64,000 nt of DNA from an uncultured Verrucomicrobiota bacterium. GTDB lineage: Bacteria > Verrucomicrobiota > Verrucomicrobiia > Opitutales > Opitutaceae. The notes beneath the pieces were generated by a model, which was given only the letters and a program-made list of their open reading frames with translations, was not told the DNA's origin and did no database searches. The first letter of the stretch is position 1; each line of letters starts with the position of its first letter. The stretch lies in contig CAIUGM010000038.1 in the NCBI GenBank assembly GCA_903898675.1, positions 62,001-126,000 of the forward strand, in the 5' to 3' direction. The translations under genes and the position numbers were made by a program. Below, piece by piece: positions 35,806 through 45,368 of this stretch.

Positions 35806-36663
35806 TCACTCCAAGTCCTTCTCTCGGAACGTGACTTTCCAGGTATCGGCTTTGCCGTTCGGGGTCGGGCCGATGGACTTCACCCGACGGAACGCCGCGA
35901 TCACCGAGTCATCGAATGCCCGGTCCCCGGATGACTTGGAAATGCGCGGATTCAGGATCGAACCGCCGGCGGTGATGTCGAACGTGACCTCCGCGGCGAG
36001 CTGGTCGCTGGTGCCCGGGGGCGGCTCATGTGCTTCCTTCAGGGCATTGAGCAAAAATGAAATGTACGTGTTCAATTCGCTCTGCTCCTCCCGGGTCAGG
36101 GCCTTACCCCCGCCGCCGCCGCGCGTGTTGGCGGTCGAGCCGCCCCGCACCCCATTGGCGATGCCTTGGGCGTCGATGCGCGGCACATTGGCCGATTTGG
36201 CGGTGGAGGCCGAGGCCACCGCTGCCGGCTTGGGCGTCGGGTGCTTTTTCAGGTATTCCTTGTAGGAGGTCTTTTCGCTTTTCTTGAGCTGCTTAGTGAT
36301 GGAGGTGTCCGGCTTTGGCTTGGCCTTCGGCGCCGGCTTGACGGGCTCAGCCTGCGGCGGCTCCGGCGCGGGCTGCACCGTTTCCTTCACCTCGGGCTCG
36401 GCGGCCTGGACGGTTTCCGCCACCGGTAGCTCGGGCGGGACCTCGACCTTGGCCACGTCGGGTTTCACCTGCGCCGTGGTGTTGCCGAGGGCGGGTGCGA
36501 CCAGTTCGTCCGGTGCGGTCGGCGGTCCGGCGACCAGTTCGAAGATCACCGGCGGGGCCTTGTCCTGCTGGGCGACGTAGACCGTCGTGACGAAGATGAT
36601 CGCGGCGACAAACGCGTGGCAGATCAGGGAAACCACAACCGAACTGGGTGAGTTCGCACGCAT
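35806..36663 (-). CDS. TonB/TolA-like energy transducer
   Basis: 285 residues. An N-terminal membrane segment (about residues 10-30, VVVSLICHAFVAAIIFVTTV) is followed by a long Pro/Lys/Glu/Ala-rich region, as in TonB and TolA. The C-terminal domain (about residues 205-285) ends with FDITAGGSILNPRISKSSGD and VIAAFRRVKSIGPTP, resembling TolA/TonB C-terminal domains. With ExbB- and ExbD-like genes just upstream it forms a proton-driven envelope complex. TonB-type (nutrient import) and Tol-type (outer membrane integrity) roles are both possible. The Pal-type lipoprotein at 7.8 kb would fit a Tol-like set. Confidence 0.88.
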   Translation of the reverse strand: MRANSPSSVVVSLICHAFVAAIIFVTTVYVAQQDKAPPVIFELVAGPPTAPDELVAPALGNTTAQVKPDVAKVEVPPELPVAETVQAAEPEVKETVQPAPEPPQAEPVKPAPKAKPKPDTSITKQLKKSEKTSYKEYLKKHPTPKPAAVASASTAKSANVPRIDAQGIANGVRGGSTANTRGGGGGKALTREEQSELNTYISFLLNALKEAHEPPPGTSDQLAAEVTFDITAGGSILNPRISKSSGDRAFDDSVIAAFRRVKSIGPTPNGKADTWKVTFREKDLE

Positions 36664-36670
36664 CGCGCCG

Positions 36671-37096
36671 CTACTTGGCCTCCGTGTCGAAAGTGATCCT
36701 GGACAAATTGTTTTTCTTCAGCGCATCCATCACGCTGATGAACTGCTGGGCCGTGGAGTTGGCATCCATGCGGATCCGGAAAACCGGCGGCTTCGCCTCG
36801 GTGGCGTACGTGGCGAGGGCCGCCACCATGCGGTTCAGCGCCACCGGCCGCGATCCGAGGAGACAGGAACCGTCCGCCTTGATGACGATCGTCTCGTAGT
36901 GCGCATCGGGGTCGGGCTTGGCCTGCTGGCTCTTCGACTCGACCGGCAGGTTAACCGGCACCGTCTGCTCCTGCTGGATCAGCGGCGTGGTGATCATGAA
37001 AATGATGAGCAGCGTGAAGCCCAGGTCCACCATGTTGGTGACATTGAGCTCCGCCACCGGGTGCAAGTGTCGGGGTCTGCGGAAAATTCTCGCCAT
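36671..37096 (-). CDS. exbD: ExbD/TolR-type biopolymer transport protein
   Basis: 141 residues. One membrane segment at about residues 20-40 (NMVDLGFTLLIIFMITTPLI) carries the proton-carrying Asp, as in ExbD and TolR. The periplasmic domain contains the ETIVIKADGSCLLGSRPV segment and the D-binding-type end. It partners ExbB to convert proton flow into movement of TonB/TolA. It lies nine bases after the ExbB-like gene and seven before the TonB-like gene, so the three form one operon. Confidence 0.94.
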   Translation of the reverse strand: MARIFRRPRHLHPVAELNVTNMVDLGFTLLIIFMITTPLIQQEQTVPVNLPVESKSQQAKPDPDAHYETIVIKADGSCLLGSRPVALNRMVAALATYATEAKPPVFRIRMDANSTAQQFISVMDALKKNNLSRITFDTEAK

Positions 37097-37105
37097 GGTG
37101 GTTGC

Positions 37106-37810
37106 TTACTTGGCCTCCAGTTCGATGCGATCCGCCAGGTTGCTCGCGAAATTCTCGAGCTCGGTGATCATGGTCTTCACGTGCCCGAGGAGGATGTTGT
37201 AGCCGAAGACCGAGGGGATGGCGACGACGAGGCCGGCGATCGTGGTGAGCAGGGCCGCCGAGACGCCCGGGGCGAGCGTCTGGATGCCGGCGCTCTGCAT
37301 CGTGGCGACCGCGCTGAAGGCCTCCATGATGCCCCACACCGTGCCGAAGAGCCCCATGAACGGCGCCCCCGAGACCAGCGAGGCCAGGATGATCATGCTC
37401 GATTCGTACCGCAGCGACTGGCGGGCGAGTGCGCGCTGGATGGCGTTCTCCGCGTGCTCCAGCCGCGAGCGCATCTGGTCGTCACCCTTCTCCTTGCCGA
37501 TGGCGGCGGCGCGCCAGTAGCCCTCGAGCGCGTCGGCCAGCAGGTCGGCATAAGGAATGTCGCGCCGGTTGCGCAGGTTTTCCGGCAGGTCGAGGATGTG
37601 CTTTTCCTGGCCGAGCTTGCGCTCGAAGAGAAAATTCAGCTCCCGCATCTTCTTCAGCTCGGAGTATTTTCCGATCATCACGGCCCACGCGAAGATGCTG
37701 AAGACGGCGAGCAGGCCGATGACCGCCTGCCCCACCGGGTCGGTGGTAAGGAAGACGTGCCAGACGTTGACGGTGGCGGAGGGAAACGGGAGCGGGAAAA
37801 AGCTGGGCAT
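37106..37810 (-). CDS. exbB: MotA/TolQ/ExbB-type proton channel protein
   Basis: 234 residues with three membrane segments: about 15-40 (near DPVGQAVIGLLAVFSIFAWA), 140-160 (LASLVSGAPFMGLFGTVWGI) and 180-205 (LAPGVSAALLTTIAGLVVAIPS). The latter two are the conserved core of the family. This protein forms the pentameric channel around the ExbD/TolR dimer. It is the first gene of the operon with the ExbD and TonB-like genes. The choice of the ExbB name over TolQ is provisional. Confidence 0.93.
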   Translation of the reverse strand: MPSFFPLPFPSATVNVWHVFLTTDPVGQAVIGLLAVFSIFAWAVMIGKYSELKKMRELNFLFERKLGQEKHILDLPENLRNRRDIPYADLLADALEGYWRAAAIGKEKGDDQMRSRLEHAENAIQRALARQSLRYESSMIILASLVSGAPFMGLFGTVWGIMEAFSAVATMQSAGIQTLAPGVSAALLTTIAGLVVAIPSVFGYNILLGHVKTMITELENFASNLADRIELEAK

Positions 37811-37951
37811 GTGCGGGCAGTGTTGGGGCGTTTGCGCGGACCAATCAATGGAATACTAGGGCGGCGCGCGCAGTTTTTTCTCCGACCCGCGCGGCTGAAT
37901 CTGGTTGCGCGCCGGCACCAACCTTTTTGTCTTGGGCCAGTTTCCTTTTCC

Positions 37952-38599
37952 ATGCCCAACAAGTCCAAGCCCGCCGGCAAACTCATCTCCTTCGAAGGCT
38001 CCGAGGGCAGCGGCAAGTCCACCCAGATCGCCCGCCTGGCCGGTCACCTGCAGCAGGCCGGCCGCGAGGTCGTGGCCACCCGCGAGCCCGGCGGCACCGA
38101 GATCGGCGAACAGATCCGGAACATTATTGTCCATAATTCCAAGGGCGACGAGATGTGCCCCGAGACGGAACTGCTGCTTTTCACCGCCGCCCGCGCCCAG
38201 GTGGTCCGCGAGGTCATCGCCCCCGCCCTGCAGCGCGGCGCGATCGTCCTGAGCGACCGCTTTTTGGACTCGTCGACGGTCTATCAGGGCATCGCCCGCA
38301 ACCTGGCGCCCGGTCCGGTCAGTGAGATCAACCGCTTCGCCGTCGGGCCGGTCATGCCGCATCTCACCATCGTGATCGATGTGCCCACCGAGGTCAGCCT
38401 CGCCCGGATCCGCCAGCGGGCCTCCGACCTCCCCGACCGCATGGAGCGGCAGAACATCTCCTTCTACACGAAGGTCCGCGAAGGCTATCTCCTGCTCGCC
38501 CAGCAATGGCCCGGGCGCGTCATCGTCGTCGACGGCACCCTGAGCCTCGACGCCCTGGACAAGAAAATCTGGACCGAGGTCCAGAAGCGCCTCGCCTGA
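37952..38599 (+). CDS. tmk: Thymidylate kinase
   Basis: 215 residues. P-loop FEGSEGSGKSTQ, the DRx motif LSDRFLDSSTVYQG and the REPGGTEIGE segment are diagnostic for Tmk, which phosphorylates dTMP to dTDP. The start at 37952 (MPNKSKPAGK) is chosen; a much longer upstream frame is a shadow of the exb operon on the other strand. It is followed by holB after 35 bases, an order seen in many bacteria. Confidence 0.97.
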   Translation: MPNKSKPAGKLISFEGSEGSGKSTQIARLAGHLQQAGREVVATREPGGTEIGEQIRNIIVHNSKGDEMCPETELLLFTAARAQVVREVIAPALQRGAIVLSDRFLDSSTVYQGIARNLAPGPVSEINRFAVGPVMPHLTIVIDVPTEVSLARIRQRASDLPDRMERQNISFYTKVREGYLLLAQQWPGRVIVVDGTLSLDALDKKIWTEVQKRLA

Positions 38600-38634
38600 T
38601 TCCGCGCCCGATCTCCCGGCTTCCAACTCCGATC

Positions 38635-39618
38635 ATGTCCACCGCCCCCCTGCCCTGGCCTGCCGCCCTTGAGGGCACGCCCACGGTCGCCGTGATCGAG
38701 CGGGCCCTCGAGCGCCGCCGGCTCGCCCACAGCCTGCTGCTCCACGGCGAGAACCTTGGCACCCTCGCGACGGTGGCCCACGCGATCGCCGACCGCCTGC
38801 TCAACGACCCGCGGCAGCCCAGCCAGTATTTCGCGCCCAAGCAGCACCCGGATTTCCATGCGCTGCGCCCGGCGGGCAAGATGCGCCAGATCGGGGCGGA
38901 GCCCACCCGCGACCTGATCGGCAAGATCCAGATCTCCGCCAATGTTTCCCCCCGCAAGGTCGCGGTCATCTACGAGGCCGACCGGATGAACACCGCCGCC
39001 TCGAATATCTTCCTCAAGACGCTCGAGGAACCGACCCCCAGCACGACCATTCTGCTGCTGACCACCCGGCCCTACGCCCTGCTCGCCACCATCCGCAGCC
39101 GCTGCCTGCATTTCCGGTTCACGGACGCGGGCAGCGAAGCCCTCGCCGACGCCGACGAGGCGGCGCGCACGCTCTGGCAGTCCACCCGCGCCGATTACGG
39201 GGCCTGGCTGGCGCAGCTGACCGCGGGCGTGAGCGAAAAACGGGCGGTCGCCGATCAGTTGATGGGCGTCTATGGCCTGGTAACCCGCTTCAACGCGGTG
39301 CTCGCCACGGCAACGGAGACGATCTGGAAGGCGCAGAAGGCCAAGCTGCCCGAGGACCTTGACGATGACGAGCAGGTCGCCATCGAGACCGGCATCGCCA
39401 ACGGGATCCGCCAGAAACTCTTCATCGAGCTCGAGCACACCACCCGTGCCTTTGCCCAGGAACGTCTGCAGGCGGGTGACGAGTCCATGCGCCGGTCGCT
39501 GACCGCCGCCATCGAGAAACTCGAGCACAACGCCGGTCTCCTTCGCCTCAATCTCAACGAGGCGGCGGCCTTCGAGGATTTCCTGCTGGGCTCGCTGCGG
39601 ATCTGGGCGAAGCGCTAG
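38635..39618 (+). CDS. holB: DNA polymerase III delta-prime subunit
   Basis: 327 residues of the AAA+ clamp-loader fold. The first part reads RRLAHSLLLHGENLGTLATV, where the P-loop is degenerate, as is normal for delta-prime, which does not hydrolyse ATP. KVAVIYEADRMNTAASNIFL and LKTLEEPTPSTTILLLTTRP are the conserved Walker B-like and sensor regions. The Cys residues of the zinc module of E. coli HolB are not present in the first 100 residues. Position after tmk supports the assignment. It acts in the replisome clamp loader. Confidence 0.9.
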   Translation: MSTAPLPWPAALEGTPTVAVIERALERRRLAHSLLLHGENLGTLATVAHAIADRLLNDPRQPSQYFAPKQHPDFHALRPAGKMRQIGAEPTRDLIGKIQISANVSPRKVAVIYEADRMNTAASNIFLKTLEEPTPSTTILLLTTRPYALLATIRSRCLHFRFTDAGSEALADADEAARTLWQSTRADYGAWLAQLTAGVSEKRAVADQLMGVYGLVTRFNAVLATATETIWKAQKAKLPEDLDDDEQVAIETGIANGIRQKLFIELEHTTRAFAQERLQAGDESMRRSLTAAIEKLEHNAGLLRLNLNEAAAFEDFLLGSLRIWAKR

Positions 39619-39750
39619 GCGGTCTGGTGGCTTGGTTAAGTATCCGACTTGGCCGGGGCGCAGTCGCGCCGCGCCCGGCGAGCGAGCAAGGCCGGCAGTA
39701 AATCAGCTTTACTCGCCGCGGCATTGGCTGTGCTTCTGCTGGTTGCGCGG

Positions 39751-41136
39751 ATGCAACCTTCTCCTCCAGTCAAGCCGACCCTCCTGACCATCGCCTGGCC
39801 GATCTTCATCGAGCAGACGTTGCGCATCCTGATCGGGACCGTCGACACCTTCATGGTCAGCCATGTGTCGGACGGCGCCGTCGCGGCCCTCGGCGTGGCC
39901 AACCAGTTCGTGGTGCTGGCGCTGATCTGTTTCAATTTCATCGGCATCGGGGCGAGCGTGGTCATCACCCACCACGTCGGGGCGAACGACCGCGTGGGGG
40001 CCGAAAAGATCGTCACGACCGCGATCGCGGTAAACACCTGGATCGGCCTGCTGGCGAGTGCGGTCACCTTCCTGTTTGCCGCGCCGCTGCTGCGCCTGAT
40101 GCAGCTGCCGCCGGACCTCATGGTCTACGCCCGGCCGTTTCTGGTCCTGATGGGCGGTACGCTTTTCCTCGAGGCGATGAACACCGCCATCGGCGCCTCG
40201 TTGCGGGCCCACGGGTACACCCGCGATGCGATGGTGGTCACGGTGGTGCAGAACGCGCTCAACATCGCCGGCAATTGCGTGCTGCTGTTCGGCCTGTTTG
40301 GCTGCCCGAAGCTGGGCGTGACCGGCGTCGCCATCTCCAGCGTCATCAGCCGCGCCGTCGCGAGCATCGCCCTCTGGATCCTGCTCGACCGCCGGCTCAA
40401 GCTGATGCTGCGGCTGCGCGATTTCTTCGACCTGCGCCTGGACCGCATCAAGCGGATTCTCCACATCGGGCTGCCGGCGGCGGGCGAACACATGAGCTAC
40501 TGGGTCTCGCTCATGGTGATCACCAGCTTTGCGGCCCGGCTCGGCGAAGGCAGCCTTGCGACCATGACCTACACGCAGCAGGTGCAGCGGCTGGTCATCC
40601 TCTTCAGCATCGCGCTGGGTCTCGGCACGGAAATCCTCATCGGGCGGCTGGTCGGCGCGGGCGAATTTGAAGAGGCCTACCGCGAGGTCCTCAAGAGCGT
40701 GCGGACCGGCCTGCTGATCGCCACCGTGGGGATTTTGCTCGTGGCCGCGGCCGCGCCGCGGTTGCTCGGGCTGTTTTCCCACGATCCGGCGATCATCGCC
40801 GGCGGCACACTGCTCCTGTGGATGTCGATCGCCTATGAGCCGGGCCGCGTCTTCAATATTGTCATCATCAATGCCCTGCGCGCAACCGGCGATGCGCGTT
40901 TTCCGGTCCAGATCGCGGCCTGCTCGCAATGGTTCTTCAGCGTGCCACTGAGCTGGTTTCTCGGGGTGACAATGCACTGGGGCCTGCCCGGCATCTGGCT
41001 CGCCATGATGATCGAGGAATGGTTCCGCGGCCTCATCATGTACCGGCGCTGGAAGCGCCGCGACTGGCTGAAATACGCCCACCGCAGCCGCGAACAGGTG
41101 GCGGGAGACACGCTCCCGCTGGTGCCGAAGGCGTGA
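39751..41136 (+). CDS. MATE-family efflux transporter
   Basis: 461 residues with about 12 hydrophobic segments in two halves. PTLLTIAWPIFIEQTLRILI and TVDTFMVSHVSDGAVAALGV are the N-terminal MATE signature. The second half repeats the pattern (GLPAAGEHMSYWVSLMVITS). These transporters export drugs or metabolites using Na+ or H+ gradients. The start at 39751 (MQPSPPVKP) is preferred to the TTG at 39649, since the extra 34 residues have no family match. The gene is 133 bases from holB. Confidence 0.93.
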   Translation: MQPSPPVKPTLLTIAWPIFIEQTLRILIGTVDTFMVSHVSDGAVAALGVANQFVVLALICFNFIGIGASVVITHHVGANDRVGAEKIVTTAIAVNTWIGLLASAVTFLFAAPLLRLMQLPPDLMVYARPFLVLMGGTLFLEAMNTAIGASLRAHGYTRDAMVVTVVQNALNIAGNCVLLFGLFGCPKLGVTGVAISSVISRAVASIALWILLDRRLKLMLRLRDFFDLRLDRIKRILHIGLPAAGEHMSYWVSLMVITSFAARLGEGSLATMTYTQQVQRLVILFSIALGLGTEILIGRLVGAGEFEEAYREVLKSVRTGLLIATVGILLVAAAAPRLLGLFSHDPAIIAGGTLLLWMSIAYEPGRVFNIVIINALRATGDARFPVQIAACSQWFFSVPLSWFLGVTMHWGLPGIWLAMMIEEWFRGLIMYRRWKRRDWLKYAHRSREQVAGDTLPLVPKA

Positions 41137-41149
41137 GGGCCGGCCCTAC

Positions 41150-41914
41150 TTACCCCAGCACCAGCCGCACAAACGCGTCGCGCTGGTCCATGTGCGGGTT
41201 GTGGCCTGATTCGGCAATCGTCTCGATCCGGGCGGCGGGAAAATGTTGGTGAATCACGGCGTGGTCCGCCGCCGTGACGTAGGGTGATCGTCCCCCGGTG
41301 ATGAACAGCGCCGGTCCGTCGAACCGGTCGGCGGGTTGCAGGCTGGTCCTTTCCATCACCGCCAGCGCCGCGGTGAGCACCGGCAGATTAATCGCCCAGC
41401 GCCAGCCGCCGGATTCGGTTCGCTCCAGGTTGGTCGCGAGGAATTTCCTCATGCCCAGGCTGGGCACCCGCGCTTCAAAGCGCATTTCCGCCTCCGCCCG
41501 CGTCGCCAGGTTGGACAGTTCCAACTCATGCATCGCGGCAAACTCCGCGCGATGGGCGGCCCAGTAATAATCCTTCGGGGCGATATCGACCACGACGAGG
41601 CGCTCGACCCGCTCCGGATGCCGGCAGGCGAGCAGCATGGCGGTCTTCCCGCCCATGCTATGGCCGACCAGCGTCGCCTTGGCCAGGCCCTGCGCATCCA
41701 TCCAGCCAATGACATCGGCCATCATGACGGCGTAATCCATTTCCGGCGCGGGCGGCGACTTGCCATGATTCCGAGCATCCAGGGCCAGCACATGATAGTG
41801 CCCCGCCAGGTCGCGGCCGGTCGTCTGCCAGTTGCGGGACGAACCCAGCAGTCCGTGCAACAAAATCAACGGCGGGAGGCCGGCGCCGCCCAGATCGAGG
41901 TGAGGCAGAAGCAT
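41150..41914 (-). CDS. Alpha/beta hydrolase (YbfF-like esterase)
   Basis: 254 residues. LILLHGLLGSSRNWQTTGRD is the N-terminal oxyanion motif, VGHSMGGKTAML the nucleophile elbow, and ESGHNPHMDQ the catalytic His. The overall pattern (LALDARNHGKSP and VVDIAPKDY) resembles the E. coli esterase YbfF and its mitochondrial ABHD11 relative. The substrate is probably a short acyl ester or thioester. The start at 41914 (MLLPHLDL) is used; 41953 is also possible but lies inside a dispersed repeat. It is transcribed towards the MATE gene and away from mutS. Confidence 0.88.
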   Translation of the reverse strand: MLLPHLDLGGAGLPPLILLHGLLGSSRNWQTTGRDLAGHYHVLALDARNHGKSPPAPEMDYAVMMADVIGWMDAQGLAKATLVGHSMGGKTAMLLACRHPERVERLVVVDIAPKDYYWAAHRAEFAAMHELELSNLATRAEAEMRFEARVPSLGMRKFLATNLERTESGGWRWAINLPVLTAALAVMERTSLQPADRFDGPALFITGGRSPYVTAADHAVIHQHFPAARIETIAESGHNPHMDQRDAFVRLVLG

Positions 41915-41923
41915 TTCCTCTTT

Positions 41924-41991
41924 TTGCGCCAAGTCGCGAGGACGCCAAGTCATGTTTTCTTTTTTCTTTGCGCCTTCGCGGCTTTGCGTGA
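41924..41991. repeat. Dispersed GCG-AAG repeat with inverted arms
   Basis: The left arm (41924-41948) GCGCCAAGTCGCGAGGACGC and the right arm (41966-41991, CTTTGCGCCTTCGCGGCTTT) are inverted with roughly three quarters of positions matching. The element separates the esterase gene and mutS, with a T/C-rich spacer. It has the composition of short repeats known from several Gram-negative lineages. Confidence 0.6.
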
Positions 41992-42005
41992 GCCTCCCTC
42001 TTCCC

Positions 42006-44573
42006 ATGGCCGAGAAGCTTACCCCGATGATGCAGCAGTATTTCGAGGTCAAACGGGGCCTCCCCGCGAACACCCTGCTGCTCTTCCGCCTCGGTGACTT
42101 CTATGAGATGTTTTTTGCCGACGCCGAGGTCGCGTCGCGCCTGCTGGGGATCACGCTGACCAAGCGCCAGGACACCCCGATGGCGGGCATCCCGCATCAT
42201 GCCGCCGACAACTACGTGGCGAAGCTGCTGGCCGCCGGCAAGAAGGTCGCGATCTGCGACCAGGCCGAGCCCGCCCAGGCCGGCAAGCTCGTGAAGCGCC
42301 AGCTCACCCGGATCCTCTCGCCCGGCACCACGCTCTCGGCCGGCCAGCTGGACGCCGCGAAAAACCACTACCTCTGCGCCCTGACCCTGAACAAGGCGGG
42401 GCTCCAGGCCGCCTGGCTCGACCTCTCCACGGGGGAATTCCGCCTGGCGACCGATGCGCAGCCGGAGAACCTGCTGCCGGTCCTCCATGCGCTCGATCCG
42501 GCGGAACTCGTGCTCATCGAGGGCGAGCTCGCCCGCTGGCAGGCCGCGCCCCACGAGCAGCACGCGGTCCACGCCCTGCACCAGTTTTGCGCGCCCCGCC
42601 TGTGCTCGGAATTGCCCGGCTACCATTTCGAGATCACGGAGGGAGCCAAGACCGTGATGGACGCGCTCGGCGTGCTCAATCTCCAGGGCTTCGGCCTGTC
42701 GCTGCAGCACCCGGCCCTCGGGGCCGCCGGGGCCGTGGTGCACTATGCCACCGAGAATCTCTGCGCCCGGCCCGCGAACCTGCGCTCCCTGCAGGAATAC
42801 CGCAGCACGCGCACGCTCCTGCTCGACCCGGCCACGCTGCGGAACCTCGAGATCTTCCAGTCCACCCGCGGCACGCGCGACGCCTCGCTGCTCGGGGCCA
42901 TCGACCGGAGTGCGACGGCGGCCGGCTCGCGCCTGCTGGAACGCTGGATCGCCGCGCCCGGACTCGACCTGGCCGAGATTGTCCGCCGTCAGACCGTGGT
43001 CGGCGAATTGCTCGCCCAGCCGAGCGACCTGGCCGAGCTGCGGGAATTGCTCAACAAGGTGCGGGACATCCCGCGCATCCTCAGCCGGCTGCAGAACCGC
43101 CTGCGCAATCCGCGCGAGCTGGGCGGCGTCAAGGACACCCTCGCGCAAATCCCGGCAATCATCGCCCGCCTGGACCTGCTGGACGCGCATCTGGTCGGCC
43201 ACCACGGCGGCGAAGTCTCGCGCCTGCGGCAGCGGCTCACCGACCTCCCCGTCCTGCGCGACCTGCTGGCCCGGGGGCTCGCCGACGAATTACCGAACGA
43301 CCTGCAGGATGGGAATTACATCCGCGCCGGCTACGATGCCGAACTCGACCGGTTGCACGGCCTCACGAGCGGCAACAAGACCTGGCTCGCCGACCTCGAG
43401 CGCCAGGAACAGGAGCGCTCCGGCATCAAGAGCCTCAAGGTCCGCTACACCTCGGTCTTCGGCTACTACATCGAGGTCACGAAGGCCAATCTCGCCAGCG
43501 TGCCCGCCAACTACATCCGCCGCCAGACCACGGTGGGCGGCGAGCGGTACGTGACCGAGGAGCTGAAACTGAAGGAAAAGGAAATCTTCTCCGCCGAGGA
43601 CAAGTCCCTCGCCCGCGAACTGGAGCTGTTCGGCGAACTGGTCGCCGCCGTGCTGGACGAGTCGGTCGCCCTGACCCGCACCGCCGAGGCACTGGCGGAA
43701 CTCGACGTCCTCGCCGGCTGGGCGGTGCTCGCCCGCGAGTGGGATTATTGCCAACCGCGGATTGACGAGAGCGACGCGCTCACGATCACCGACGGGCGGC
43801 ACCCGGTCGTGGAGCAGATGATGAAACAGGAGCGGCTGGGCCTCGCCGGCAGCCATACTTTTGTCCCGAACGACACCCTGCTCTCCGCCGATGACGCGCA
43901 GATCCTCCTCCTCACCGGGCCGAACATGGCCGGCAAATCCACTTACATCCGGCAGGTGGCGCTCATCACCCTCATGGCCCAGGTCGGCTGCTGGGTGCCC
44001 GCCAAGGCCTGCCGCGTCGGCCTGGTCGACCGCATCTTTTCGCGCGTCGGCGCCAGCGACGATCTCGCGCGCGGCAACTCGACCTTCATGGTCGAGATGA
44101 ACGAGACCGCGAATATCCTCAACAACACCACCGACCGCTCGCTCATCATCCTCGATGAAATCGGCCGCGGCACCTCGACCTACGACGGGCTCAGCATCGC
44201 GTGGGCGGTGGTCGAGCACCTGCACCGTTCCGCCGAGCGCGGGCCGCGCACGCTTTTCGCCACGCACTACCAGGAGCTGACGCAACTCGACAAGCACCTG
44301 GCGCGCATGCGCAATTACTCGGTCGCCGTGAAGGAGTGGAACGACGAGATCGTCTTTGTCCGCCGGGTCGTCGAGGGCGCCGCCGACCGGAGCTACGGCA
44401 TCCAGGTCGCCCGGCTCGCCGGCCTGCCGCTGAGTGTGATCGACCGGGCCAAGACCATCCTGGCGCAGCTCGAGTCGGATGATGTCACCGTCTCCCTCCC
44501 CTCGCCCCAGGCGCGGCCGAAGAAGAAAATCACCGTCCTGCCGGACGATGATTCGCAGCTGAGTTTGCTGTGA
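42006..44573 (+). CDS. mutS: DNA mismatch repair protein MutS
   Basis: 855 residues. The mismatch-reading motif FYEMFFADAEV (Phe-x-Glu) is in domain I. The ATPase carries Walker A (TGPNMAGKSTYIRQ), Walker B (IILDEIGRGTSTYDG), and ATHYQEL. The family C-terminal regions end at QLSLL. MutS detects mismatches and recruits MutL, which is not in the window. The start at 42006 (MAEKLTPMMQQY) is preferred to the ATG at 41952, which lies inside a dispersed repeat. Length and domain order are normal. Confidence 0.98.
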   Translation: MAEKLTPMMQQYFEVKRGLPANTLLLFRLGDFYEMFFADAEVASRLLGITLTKRQDTPMAGIPHHAADNYVAKLLAAGKKVAICDQAEPAQAGKLVKRQLTRILSPGTTLSAGQLDAAKNHYLCALTLNKAGLQAAWLDLSTGEFRLATDAQPENLLPVLHALDPAELVLIEGELARWQAAPHEQHAVHALHQFCAPRLCSELPGYHFEITEGAKTVMDALGVLNLQGFGLSLQHPALGAAGAVVHYATENLCARPANLRSLQEYRSTRTLLLDPATLRNLEIFQSTRGTRDASLLGAIDRSATAAGSRLLERWIAAPGLDLAEIVRRQTVVGELLAQPSDLAELRELLNKVRDIPRILSRLQNRLRNPRELGGVKDTLAQIPAIIARLDLLDAHLVGHHGGEVSRLRQRLTDLPVLRDLLARGLADELPNDLQDGNYIRAGYDAELDRLHGLTSGNKTWLADLERQEQERSGIKSLKVRYTSVFGYYIEVTKANLASVPANYIRRQTTVGGERYVTEELKLKEKEIFSAEDKSLARELELFGELVAAVLDESVALTRTAEALAELDVLAGWAVLAREWDYCQPRIDESDALTITDGRHPVVEQMMKQERLGLAGSHTFVPNDTLLSADDAQILLLTGPNMAGKSTYIRQVALITLMAQVGCWVPAKACRVGLVDRIFSRVGASDDLARGNSTFMVEMNETANILNNTTDRSLIILDEIGRGTSTYDGLSIAWAVVEHLHRSAERGPRTLFATHYQELTQLDKHLARMRNYSVAVKEWNDEIVFVRRVVEGAADRSYGIQVARLAGLPLSVIDRAKTILAQLESDDVTVSLPSPQARPKKKITVLPDDDSQLSLL

Positions 44574-44609
44574 TCTTGACGGGCCCGCGGCCTCGCGGGC
44601 CGGCTCGGC

Positions 44610-45368
44610 TCAATATCCCGCGGTAAACTCGGGCGGCAGCGGGGCGCTGGCCTTGAAGACGCAGGCCTTGCCGGCGAAATCGTAGGTGAAGCTGGTTTCC
44701 AGCGAATGCAGGAAAAGCCGCTTGCTCTTCGTCACCTTGGCGAACGAGCGGTTGAGCCCGAAGTCGCCGTAGGTCTGGTCGCCGATGATCGGCAGGTGCC
44801 GCTTGGCGCACTGCACGCGCAACTGGTGGCTGCGGCCGGTGCGCGGCTCGAGCCGGATCAGTGCGGTGGAAAATGACTTCTGCGTGTGCTTCACCAGCTG
44901 GAAGCGCGTCTCGGCCGGCACATTGCCGATCGTCGACGTGCGGATCTGGCCGCGGCCCTTCTTGACCGAGATGAGGTCGCGCCAGAATTCCTGGGGCTGT
45001 TGCGGTTTGCCGAAGACCAGGGCCTGGTAGATTTTCTGGACCTGCTTCTTCGCGTAATGCTCGCGGACCGCCTTCGCCACCTTCTCGTTCGAGGCGGTGA
45101 GAATGACCCCGGACGTCGCCGAATCCAGCCGGTTGAGCAACCAGAGCTGCCGCGCGCCGCCGTCGGCCGCCTTCCAGGTGAAGCACTGGACCTCCTTGTC
45201 GTAGTGGCAGGTCAACAGCGCGCGCGGTTCATCCTCGGAACCGTTCGGGTGCGACAGCACACCGGCGGGCTTGTCGAAGGCGGCCAGGCCATTCGCGTCG
45301 CGGTTGAGCAGGCGCACCCCGTGGCCCAGCGGCAACGTCTCCCAGAAATCACCGGGTAGATTGCTCAC
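44610..45368 (-). CDS. RluA-family 23S/tRNA pseudouridine synthase
   Basis: 252 residues. LNRLDSATSGVIL holds the catalytic Asp in the family HRLDxxTSG motif, with Asn in place of His. LEPRTGRSHQLRVQ and GDQTYGD are the other family motifs. The N-terminal S4-like domain is missing, so this is a short RluA member of uncertain target. The start is GTG at 45368 (VSNLPGDFW), which overlaps the preceding gene's stop by four bases. The longer frame from 45434 would overlap that gene substantially. Confidence 0.9.
   Translation of the reverse strand: MSNLPGDFWETLPLGHGVRLLNRDANGLAAFDKPAGVLSHPNGSEDEPRALLTCHYDKEVQCFTWKAADGGARQLWLLNRLDSATSGVILTASNEKVAKAVREHYAKKQVQKIYQALVFGKPQQPQEFWRDLISVKKGRGQIRTSTIGNVPAETRFQLVKHTQKSFSTALIRLEPRTGRSHQLRVQCAKRHLPIIGDQTYGDFGLNRSFAKVTKSKRLFLHSLETSFTYDFAGKACVFKASAPLPPEFTAGY

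Noticed and set aside
36587-37951. Long N-terminal extension of tmk
   Set aside because: This part is antisense to the exbB-exbD genes; Tmk begins at 37952 with the P-loop just after.
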